A stretch of 49,978 nucleotides of DNA, taken from contig WFNP01000022.1 of NCBI GenBank assembly GCA_015488535.1, positions 1 to 49,978 on the forward strand. Direction: 5' to 3'. This DNA comes from Nitratifractor sp. (GTDB lineage Bacteria > Campylobacterota > Campylobacteria > Campylobacterales > Sulfurovaceae). This document shows, piece by piece, positions 43,952 to 49,978 of the stretch. Made by a program: the position numbers and the translations under genes. Numbering within the stretch: the stretch's first letter is position 1; each line of letters begins with the position of its first letter. Below the pieces are notes generated by a model. The model saw nothing but the letters and a program-made list of their open reading frames with translations. It did no database searches and was not told the DNA's origin.

Positions 43952-45028
43952 ATGGATAACTCCAAACTACAAAAAGCCAAAGCTTCACTAATGATAGAGG
44001 CTCCATATTTTGGTAATATCGCTTCGGGTATAGATGTAATAGATAGTAATTCAATACCTACATACAGATACAAAAACTCTAAACTCTATTTAAATAGCAA
44101 CTGGGCTAATAATCTAAGCAGTGCTGAGCTAATGGCAATACTGGCAAACAGTGCTATGAAAAAGGTATTGCATCATGAAGACAGAGCCAATAAAAGAAGC
44201 AGTCGCCTTTGGAATTTGGCAACCGATTATGCAATCAATTCAATGCTACTTCAAAATGGCTTCATACTTCCACTTCAAGCACCATATGATATGCAATTTG
44301 AGGGTATGTATGCAGAAGAGATTTATAATATACTATCCAATGACAATAATGTTGATGAAGATGAGAGTGATGATGAGCAAGATAGTGAGGATGATAATAA
44401 TAAACTTGATAAAAAATTGGAAAAAGCATACCTAAAAAGCCTGTTTGATAAAATGAAAAAAGAGTCTCTCTTGCCGGAGGGATTGGATAGGCTTGTGCCA
44501 TCATATTTTAAAAACCAAATAGATTGGAAAGAGAGATTAAGAAGATATATAAATGAGTTTTTAAAAAGCTCATACCGCTTTATGCCTCCAAACAGCAAAC
44601 ATCTATATAGAGGCTATGCTCTTCCCTCTTTATACTCTAAAACTTTGGAGATAGTTGTAGCTATTGATGTAAGTGGTTCAATAGATGATAACTCTTTGGC
44701 TCAATTTTTTTCAGAACTGGAATCTATTATGATGAGTTTTTCAGATTATATTATAGATGTAATAACCTGTGATTATAAGATTAGAAGTGTGGATAGATAT
44801 ACTACTGCTGAACCAATCATCAGACCCAAAATAGAAGGGGGAGGTGCCACAGATTTCAGAGCTGTGTTTGAGTATATAAGCAGATATTTGGATAATCCAA
44901 AATTAATAATCTATTTCACTGATGCCCAAGGCTCTTTTCCTGATAATGCACCTGAAATTGAGACTCTGTGGATATTAAATAGTGAAGCCAAGGTGCCATT
45001 TGGGGAGAAGATTGTGATAGATGGATAG
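43952..45028 (+). CDS. VWA-like protein with degenerate DUF2201 metallopeptidase-like N-terminus
   Basis: A 358-aa protein. The N-terminal part (about 10-115) resembles the DUF2201 putative metallopeptidase region (SSRLWNLATDYAIN, about 83-96), but the zinc-binding HExxH is replaced by KVLHHEDR (72-78 region), so catalysis is doubtful. An acidic Asp/Glu-rich linker (about 130-150) follows. The C-terminal VWA-like domain has a MIDAS: D239-V-S241-G-S243 (VAIDVSGS), GGGATDF supplying the Thr, and YFTDAQGSFP. It is the VWA partner of the upstream MoxR ATPase. Confidence 0.75.
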   Translation: MDNSKLQKAKASLMIEAPYFGNIASGIDVIDSNSIPTYRYKNSKLYLNSNWANNLSSAELMAILANSAMKKVLHHEDRANKRSSRLWNLATDYAINSMLLQNGFILPLQAPYDMQFEGMYAEEIYNILSNDNNVDEDESDDEQDSEDDNNKLDKKLEKAYLKSLFDKMKKESLLPEGLDRLVPSYFKNQIDWKERLRRYINEFLKSSYRFMPPNSKHLYRGYALPSLYSKTLEIVVAIDVSGSIDDNSLAQFFSELESIMMSFSDYIIDVITCDYKIRSVDRYTTAEPIIRPKIEGGGATDFRAVFEYISRYLDNPKLIIYFTDAQGSFPDNAPEIETLWILNSEAKVPFGEKIVIDG

Positions 45029-45077
45029 TGCTTATCTTTATGGCTACTCCTATTTAGTGCAGAATTTTGTGAATATT

Positions 45078-45338
45078 TTACTCATAATGCTTCCACATTC
45101 TATAAATTTTAACTATTTTTTCTTCCTCAAAAACCTCATAAACCAATCTATGTTGCTTATTTATTCTTCTACTAATTAAGCCACTCATATCACCTTTTAG
45201 ATATTCAAATTCAGGAGGATACTGAAATGGGTTATTTTGTATAATTTTGAGTAGTTTCATGGTTTTTTGTTTTAAACCACTTGAAGCTAAATTTTTTGCA
45301 TCTTTTTGAGCTTGAGTCATAAAAATAAGTTTATACAT
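45078..45338 (-). CDS. YoeB/Txe-type mRNA interferase toxin
   Basis: An 86-aa RelE-superfamily toxin of the Txe/YoeB branch. The conserved core FEYLKGDMSGLISRRINKQHRLVYEV has the catalytic Glu (E45) and Arg (R64), and the C-terminal WKHYE has the catalytic His (H84). These cleave mRNA in the ribosomal A site. It lies 1 bp after its putative antitoxin gene. The antitoxin is not a normal YefM, so the pair is a variant. Confidence 0.85.
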   Translation of the reverse strand: MYKLIFMTQAQKDAKNLASSGLKQKTMKLLKIIQNNPFQYPPEFEYLKGDMSGLISRRINKQHRLVYEVFEEEKIVKIYRMWKHYE

Positions 45339-45339
45339 A

Positions 45340-45558
45340 TTACCATTCTAATTTATCTAATGTAACACCTTTTTCAATAGGCTCTTTTCTAGCTTCAAGT
45401 ATGCTTTCAACCATTCCATCAATACTTCTTAAATAGTCATCATCACTAATATATTCATCTTTATCAATTATGCTAATCTCTTGTTTATCAAAATGGCTTA
45501 AAAGCCATAAAAACTTGTCAGCTACTGAATCTTCAAGTTTTAATGTAACTGTCTGCAT
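45340..45558 (-). CDS. Antitoxin of the YoeB-type toxin
   Basis: A 72-aa acidic protein (MQTVTLKLEDSVADKFLWLLSHFDKQEISII...). Start is the ATG at 45558, with AAGGAG 8 bp upstream; the TTG at 45564 is too close to that site. A short beta/helix N-terminus is followed by a flexible tail with SIDGMVESILEARKEP near 48-63. It is not YefM/Phd-like and has no visible DNA-binding motif. It is assigned as antitoxin because it directly precedes the toxin gene. Confidence 0.75.
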   Translation of the reverse strand: MQTVTLKLEDSVADKFLWLLSHFDKQEISIIDKDEYISDDDYLRSIDGMVESILEARKEPIEKGVTLDKLEW

Positions 45559-45604
45559 ATTCAAATCTCCTTTGTTTTATAAGATTCATTATATTAAAAA
45601 TATC

Positions 45605-46324
45605 TTAATACTGCTTCCTAAAATAATATACCCTCTCTACATTTCCCTCTTTACCAGCTATTACACTATCAGCGGAGTATATTATTTCCCAATTTAGAGA
45701 TGATATATGTTCCAAAAATCTATTTTGTGCCTCTTTTATTGCTTTTTTGTCAGTTACCACCCCTTTTTTATCTCTTTTGACCTCTTTGCCTACTTCAAAT
45801 TGGGGCTTAAAAAGCAGAATAATATCAGCTCCACTTTTAGCTAATCTATCAATATGAGCCAATACAAGATTTAGTGAAATAAAAGAGATATCAGATACTA
45901 TCAAATCATATCTGTATCCGGCATCAAAATCTCTGATATCAGTTTGTTCAAAAACTCTAACTCTGCTATCATCTCTTAGTATTGGGTGGAGTTGGTCTGT
46001 GCCTACATCCACAGCATCTACACTTTTTACACCACTATCCAACAATACTTGCGTAAAGCCTCCGGTGCTACTTCCTATATCAAGAGCTGTTTTATCTTTG
46101 ATATCCAAATTTATCTCTTGTAAAAATCCCTCCAACTTCATAGCTGCACGGGATACAAAAATTTTATCTTTGGTGATATATACAATATCATTATCTGTTA
46201 CTTTGGCAGATGGTTTTTTGATTATATTGCCATTTATAGTAACAATACCACTTTTTATAGCCTCTTGAGCTTTGTTTCTACTCTCAATCAATCCTCTATC
46301 TACAAGAGCATTATCCAATCTCAT
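45605..46324 (-). CDS. tlyA: TlyA-family rRNA 2'-O-methyltransferase
   Basis: A 239-aa protein with an N-terminal S4 RNA-binding domain (about 1-62; MRLDNALVDRGLIESRNKAQEAIKSGIVTING) and an FtsJ/RrmJ-like methyltransferase domain. The SAM site is ALDIGSSTGGFTQVLL, with FDLIVSDISFISL-type and LFKPQFEVG motifs. TlyA methylates 16S and/or 23S rRNA cytidines. Start at the ATG at 46324 (AAGGA at 6 bp); the ATG at 46351 lacks a ribosome site. Divergent from the cytochrome gene. Confidence 0.9.
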   Translation of the reverse strand: MRLDNALVDRGLIESRNKAQEAIKSGIVTINGNIIKKPSAKVTDNDIVYITKDKIFVSRAAMKLEGFLQEINLDIKDKTALDIGSSTGGFTQVLLDSGVKSVDAVDVGTDQLHPILRDDSRVRVFEQTDIRDFDAGYRYDLIVSDISFISLNLVLAHIDRLAKSGADIILLFKPQFEVGKEVKRDKKGVVTDKKAIKEAQNRFLEHISSLNWEIIYSADSVIAGKEGNVERVYYFRKQY

Positions 46325-46416
46325 ATAAATCCTTATGATTACTCTTATCATTTTTAAATATTTATCACGCTATCATATACAATCTATCTAAAATTACTCA
46401 TAAAAAGGATATGACT

Positions 46417-46869
46417 ATGAAATTAAAATTATCTCTTATTATAGTTATGGCACTGTCTATATCTGCTACTCAAGCTCATACAAGTGGTGAGGCTCTCTTC
46501 AAAGCAAAATGCTCAATGTGTCATATTATGCACCGACCATCAGACTTTTCCAAAATGGTAGCACCTCCGGTTATGGGAATTACTATGCATGTCAAAATGG
46601 CACATCCTAATAAAAAGGGGTTTAAAGCTTTTATCAAAGACTATGTAATACATCCATCTAAAGAAAAAGCACTATGTGAAAAAAATACTATCCAGAGATT
46701 CAATCTGATGCCTTCACAAAAAGATAATGTTACACCTGAAGAGTTGGATAAAATAGCTGAGTATCTCTATGACAATTTTGCCCAAAAAGGAAACAATATG
46801 GGTTGCAGAGGAATGATGCATAAAATGCACAGAGGTATGCACAAAGATATGAAAATATATGGAATGTAG
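46417..46869 (+). CDS. Small periplasmic c-type cytochrome
   Basis: A 150-aa protein with signal peptide (about 1-20) and one haem-binding CSMCH (C32, C35, H36). The probable distal Met is in RFNLMPSQ, about 62 residues later, as in class I cytochromes. The C-terminus is Met/His-rich (GCRGMMHKMHRGMHKDM), perhaps metal binding. I use the ATG at 46417 because AAGGA lies 7 bases upstream; the ATG at 46411 is only 1 base from it. Electron partner unknown. Confidence 0.8.
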   Translation: MKLKLSLIIVMALSISATQAHTSGEALFKAKCSMCHIMHRPSDFSKMVAPPVMGITMHVKMAHPNKKGFKAFIKDYVIHPSKEKALCEKNTIQRFNLMPSQKDNVTPEELDKIAEYLYDNFAQKGNNMGCRGMMHKMHRGMHKDMKIYGM

Positions 46870-46897
46870 AGAAATAAAAAATATATAAGGAAATCAA

Positions 46898-47746
46898 ATG
46901 GCGTCAATTAAAAAGTGTCTCTTTCCGGCAGCTGGATATGGCACCAGATTTTTACCTGCTACAAAAGCCATGCCAAAAGAGATGTTGCCAATACTTACAA
47001 AACCTCTTATTCAATATGGTGTGGAAGAAGCAGTAGAAGCAGGAATAGATACTATGGCTATTATTACAGGCAGAGGCAAAAGAGCCATAGAAGATCATTT
47101 TGATATCAGTTATGAACTAGAACATCAAATCAAAGGCAGTAGTAAAGAGCATCTGCTTGATGATATCAGAAATTTGATAGAACAATGCACATTTACATAT
47201 ACCAGACAAAAAGAGATGAAAGGCTTGGGAGATGCTATTTTAAAAGGAAAGGTGTTGATAGGAAATGAACCCTTTGCCGTAATACTGGCTGATGATTTGT
47301 GTCACAATCCAAAAGGCACAGGTGTACTCTCTCAAATGATAAAAATATATGAAAAGTATAGATGCTCCGTTGTTGCCGTGCAGGAGGTAGATGGAGAAGA
47401 GATATCCAAATATGGTGTAGTATCCGGCAGAAATATAGATGATACACTGATAATGGTAGATGATATGGTAGAGAAACCAGCATACGAAGAAGCTCCGTCA
47501 AATCTGGCAATTATAGGCAGATATATACTTACGCCCGATATCTTTCAGAAGATAGAAGAGACAGAAGAGGGAAAAGGAGGAGAGATACAGATAACCGATG
47601 CTCTCAGAAGCCAGGCAAAAGACGGTATGGTAATAGCTTACAAATTCGAAGGCAAGAGATTTGACTGTGGTAATGTAGATGGATTTGTAGAGGCTACCAA
47701 CTATTTCTACCAAAAGAGAAAAGAGGAAGATTTGCTTGAAGATTGA
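46898..47746 (+). CDS. galU: UTP-glucose-1-phosphate uridylyltransferase
   Basis: A 282-aa nucleotidyltransferase that makes UDP-glucose. Motifs: FPAAGYGTRFLPATKAMPKEMLPI (9-32), AIITGRGKRAIEDHFD, KGLGDAILKGK, FAVILADDL and GGEIQITDAL. It supplies UDP-glucose for envelope glycans, possibly including acceptors of the opgB-type enzyme at 37.4-39.7 kb (inference). Its end overlaps the LolD-like gene by 11 bp. Confidence 0.95.
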   Translation: MASIKKCLFPAAGYGTRFLPATKAMPKEMLPILTKPLIQYGVEEAVEAGIDTMAIITGRGKRAIEDHFDISYELEHQIKGSSKEHLLDDIRNLIEQCTFTYTRQKEMKGLGDAILKGKVLIGNEPFAVILADDLCHNPKGTGVLSQMIKIYEKYRCSVVAVQEVDGEEISKYGVVSGRNIDDTLIMVDDMVEKPAYEEAPSNLAIIGRYILTPDIFQKIEETEEGKGGEIQITDALRSQAKDGMVIAYKFEGKRFDCGNVDGFVEATNYFYQKRKEEDLLED

Positions 47747-48407
47747 TACAAAGACTCCATTGATAGAGGCAAAAGGACTCTCACACAGTTTTGATTATCT
47801 TTTGTATAAAGATATAGATATATCCATCAACAGATCTTGCAGTGTGGCAGTGATAGGCAGAAGCGGTAGTGGTAAATCAACGCTACTGCACAACCTGTCC
47901 GGATTTTTAAAACCACACAAGGGCAGAGTAATACTCAATGGCAAAGATATATATTCCATTCCCACCAAAGAAGCAGACAGTATCAGAAGATACGATACAG
48001 GCATAGTATTTCAAATGCACTATCTCTTCAAAGGTATGAGTGGTATAGAAAATATAGAAATAGCCTCACTTATGGCAAACAAAAAGATTGATACACAAGT
48101 TTTAAAAAGGCTTGATATAGAGCATGTACTCAAACAGAGAGCATCTACTCTATCAGGTGGACAACAGCAGAGAGTATCCATAGCCAGAGTATTGGCAAAA
48201 GAGCCAAAGATACTGTTTGCAGATGAGCCTACAGGAAATTTAGACAGAGAAAATGCACATATTGTAATGGATACAATAATTAGCTATATCAGAGAGAAAA
48301 ATGCTTCACTATTTTTGGTCACTCACGATGAAGAGATGGCAAAAATGTGTGACAGAGTATATCTGTTAAAGGATAAAAAATTAACTCTACTGCAATCAAG
48401 TGTATAA
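47736..48407 (+). CDS. lolD: ABC transporter ATP-binding protein, LolD/MacB type
   Basis: A 223-aa ATPase. Walker A GRSGSGKST (41-49), Q-loop GIVFQMHYLF, signature LSGGQQQRVSIARVLA, Walker B ILFADEPTGNLD and H-loop VTHDEEM. The LFADEPTGNLD and FQMHYLF patterns are typical of LolD, which energises lipoprotein release from the inner membrane. Start is TTG at 47736, inside the galU end, with AGAGGA about 8 bp upstream. The permease partner is not in the window. A lipoprotein gene follows, which fits the theme. Confidence 0.75.
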   Translation: MKIDTKTPLIEAKGLSHSFDYLLYKDIDISINRSCSVAVIGRSGSGKSTLLHNLSGFLKPHKGRVILNGKDIYSIPTKEADSIRRYDTGIVFQMHYLFKGMSGIENIEIASLMANKKIDTQVLKRLDIEHVLKQRASTLSGGQQQRVSIARVLAKEPKILFADEPTGNLDRENAHIVMDTIISYIREKNASLFLVTHDEEMAKMCDRVYLLKDKKLTLLQSSV

Positions 48408-48441
48408 TTATAAAAGAATAAATACTTCAAGAGGACAAAAA

Positions 48442-48978
48442 ATGAAAAGCTATTTAGTGATATTTATAAGCGTTGTTTCAATATTAATGACAGGATGCAC
48501 CCAACAACCTAAAATAAATACAAAAACAGATACCACTCGTGAATTGACTCTCAAAGAGATAAACAAAGTAATCAATCTCAAAATGCCCATAAGCCAAAAA
48601 GCAGGTGACGACAGTATCAAAATTGTCAATGCTGAAATCGAAAGAGACGGCAAAACCAGAGATGGTGTGACAGTGGAATCAGATTTCATATACAAAAGTT
48701 TTGCCATTCCGGAAGGAATTACAGGTAAAATCACACTAAATGGCAAAATAATTCATAATGAAGAAGATAATAATCTCTATCTATACGGATTAAGGGCTAC
48801 AGATTATACATTTGCAGATAAAAAACTCTCTGAATATGTCATAGACAAAGACAAAAAGCTGATTGAACAAATGGTAGCAGGAGAGTTGTCTTTGATTCCT
48901 GTATATCATATAAATCCGAATATAAAAAATATAAACATTGCCAAAGATAAGATATCTCTGACATACAACGGTTTGTAA
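48442..48978 (+). CDS. DUF1439 (YceB)-like lipoprotein
   Basis: A 178-aa lipoprotein: signal peptide with lipobox LMTG-C (Cys at about 18). The mature part [20 protein letters not shown], a repeating beta pattern ([25 protein letters not shown]) and the C-terminal block resemble the YceB/DUF1439 fold (a tubular lipid-binding type). Match by overall pattern only. Start at the ATG at 48442 with AAGAGGAC upstream; the reading from a GTG at 48400 is rejected. It is likely co-transcribed with galU, lolD and cmoA. Confidence 0.6.
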   Translation: MKSYLVIFISVVSILMTGCTQQPKINTKTDTTRELTLKEINKVINLKMPISQKAGDDSIKIVNAEIERDGKTRDGVTVESDFIYKSFAIPEGITGKITLNGKIIHNEEDNNLYLYGLRATDYTFADKKLSEYVIDKDKKLIEQMVAGELSLIPVYHINPNIKNINIAKDKISLTYNGL

Positions 48979-48979
48979 A

Positions 48980-49693
48980 ATGATGGAAGAGGATAAGGTA
49001 TTCAGTAAAGCTCTAAATAAAAAATTTGAATTTGATGAAACTGTTGCGGCTGTATTTGATGATATGCTCAGTCGCTCTGTTCCATACTACAATGATGTAA
49101 TAGAGCTGATATGCAAATTGATACTATCTCAGAAAAAAGATAAATTATCAGTTTTGGATTTGGGTTCATCTACTGCCAAACTGCTGATAGAGCTTCATAA
49201 ACGAGCCAACTTCCCTATACGACTCAAAGGTATAGATAATTCTCCTGCAATGATTGAAAGAGCATTATCCAAAGCCAAAGCATTTGGAGCAGATATAGAG
49301 TTGATAGAGGGTGATATACTTAAATATCCTATCTCAAACGAAGATATTATAGTATCCAACTATACATTGCAATTCATACGACCAATAAAGAGACCTCCAC
49401 TTGTAAAAAAGATATATGACGGATTGAACGAAGACGGAGAGTTTTATTTCTCTGAAAAGGTAGTTTTTCATGATAGTAAACTAGATAAGATTATGATAGA
49501 TATATATTACGATTACAAACGCTCACAGGGATACAGTGATTATGAGATATCTGCCAAAAGAGAAGCACTTGAAAATGTTTTGATACCATTTACAATAGAT
49601 GAAAATATCCAAATGTGCCGTGAAGCAGGTTTCAAACGGGTAGATACTGTATTTCAATGGGCAAATTTTGTTACATTCAGAGCAGTAAAGTGA
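48980..49693 (+). CDS. cmoA: Carboxy-S-adenosylmethionine synthase
   Basis: A 237-aa methyltransferase-fold enzyme that makes carboxy-SAM from SAM and prephenate for wobble-uridine (cmo5U) tRNA modification. Motifs: [23 protein letters not shown] (18-40), [13 protein letters not shown] (SAM loop), [19 protein letters not shown] and [11 protein letters not shown]. It starts 2 bp after the lipoprotein gene; two consecutive ATGs are possible starts. cmoB is not in the window. It is the last gene before the origin-like region. Confidence 0.92.
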   Translation: MMEEDKVFSKALNKKFEFDETVAAVFDDMLSRSVPYYNDVIELICKLILSQKKDKLSVLDLGSSTAKLLIELHKRANFPIRLKGIDNSPAMIERALSKAKAFGADIELIEGDILKYPISNEDIIVSNYTLQFIRPIKRPPLVKKIYDGLNEDGEFYFSEKVVFHDSKLDKIMIDIYYDYKRSQGYSDYEISAKREALENVLIPFTIDENIQMCREAGFKRVDTVFQWANFVTFRAVK

Positions 49694-49705
49694 AAAAGTA
49701 TATGG

Positions 49706-49746
49706 TTACTCACTATTTATTCACATCTTTTTCACATAGTGAATAA
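49706..49746. promoter_or_regulatory. DnaA-box array 1
   Basis: TTACTCACT (49706-49714, plus), TTATTCACA (49717-49725, plus), TTTTTCACA (49728-49736, plus) and AGTGAATAA (49738-49746, i.e. TTATTCACT on minus). Box starts are spaced 11, 11 and 10 bp, one helical turn each. Confidence 0.75.
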
Positions 49747-49799
49747 ATTTAAAAAAATCATATTAAAAAATCTAGAAAATTATTTATCGCTATATCGAT

Positions 49800-49829
49800 A
49801 TTTTCACACTTTTTTCACTATGTGAATAA
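49800..49829. promoter_or_regulatory. DnaA-box array 2
   Basis: ATTTTCACA (49800-49808, plus), TTTTTCACT (49811-49819, plus) and TGTGAATAA (49821-49829, TTATTCACA on minus). The 11- and 10-bp spacing and the forward-forward-reverse orientation copy the last three boxes of array 1. Confidence 0.7.
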
Positions 49830-49978
49830 CTTTTTCATCTGGAAAATCATATTATCTTATATAAAAATATCAATATAAACAGCAATTTATATTATAAGAA
49901 TTTTCTACTATCATTCAACCATATATATAAAAGCAATCCTATAAAGAATAACTTAAACGGAGCGAAAAAATAGGAAAT

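Larger units (their letters stand above)
49694..49978. other. Probable replication origin (oriC) upstream of dnaA
   Basis: 285 gene-free bases. Two similarly built DnaA-box arrays (49706-49746 and 49800-49829) are followed by an AT-rich stretch (49840-49925) suitable for unwinding. Boxes of the TTATTCAC type are those known for Campylobacterota DnaA. The end of the window carries ACGGAG and AGGAAAT, possible ribosome sites for a gene starting at the next bases, most likely dnaA (inference). Confidence 0.75.

Noticed and set aside
46325-46351. Upstream ATG for tlyA
   Set aside because: No ribosome site; the ATG at 46324 has AAGGA and gives the standard S4-domain start.
47235-47713. Minus-strand frames opposite galU
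   Set aside because: Shadow frames of an unambiguous GalU gene.

Overview
The window looks like a chromosomal segment of a free-living member of the Campylobacterota (Epsilonproteobacteria; Sulfurimonas/Sulfurovum-like rather than Campylobacter or Helicobacter proper). The grounds are low GC, an all-alpha (dimeric) dUTPase, a short RNase R and RecG, an atpB followed by a small membrane-protein gene, an MTA/SAH nucleosidase beside fabD, and DnaA boxes of the TTATTCAC type. The genus call is inference. No rRNA, tRNA, CRISPR array or complete insertion sequence was seen.

Layout. 76-10283 (minus) is a long run proA > ABC ATPase > tamA > tamB > dut > rnr, with overlaps or gaps of 0-10 bp through dut, joining proline synthesis, outer-membrane assembly, dUTP removal and RNA decay. 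ybgC (plus) converges on a second minus run: SPFH/GYF protein > zinc-ribbon membrane protein > small unknown > thioredoxin-like > speA > cysE (10803-16289). 16332-17599 holds a Uma2-HEPN-MNT unit, followed by atpB > small membrane protein > ThiE/TenI-like (17701-19262). A secreted PilJ-N-like protein (19470) converges on grpE-dnaK, whose promoter is a perfect sigma70 consensus overlaid by a HAIR-like inverted repeat. recG and a family-4 uracil-DNA glycosylase lie further upstream.

25553-29907 (plus) is a tripartite efflux operon (HlyD, DHA2-type MFS, TolC-like) interrupted by a four-helix-bundle (S23/IVS-type) gene flanked by inverted GGGCATT motifs. 29930-33228 (minus) is fabD > mtnN > Cys-rich protein > hotdog thioesterase > MNT > HEPN. 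A 560-bp gene-free stretch (33229-33788) carries REP-like hairpins inside a 14-bp terminal inverted repeat and short dispersed repeats. Then come der, a soluble hybrid histidine kinase, an OpgB-type phosphoglycerol transferase (minus) and a NosL-like protein.

40690-45558 is the accessory region: an LRV-repeat protein with a possible BRCT-like head, a minus-strand pair made of a 59-aa protein and an ADP-ribosyltransferase-like protein (candidate toxin-antitoxin), a MoxR ATPase with a VWA/DUF2201-type protein, and a YoeB-type toxin-antitoxin pair. 45605-49693 returns to housekeeping: tlyA (minus), a cytochrome c, then galU > lolD-like > DUF1439-like lipoprotein > cmoA.

The last 285 bp contain two similarly phased DnaA-box arrays followed by AT-rich DNA and a possible ribosome binding site at the very end. 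This is probably an origin of replication directly upstream of dnaA. The most promising leads are the ADP-ribosyltransferase-like pair inside the LRV/MoxR/VWA locus, the flanked four-helix-bundle cassette, and the twin DnaA-box arrays.
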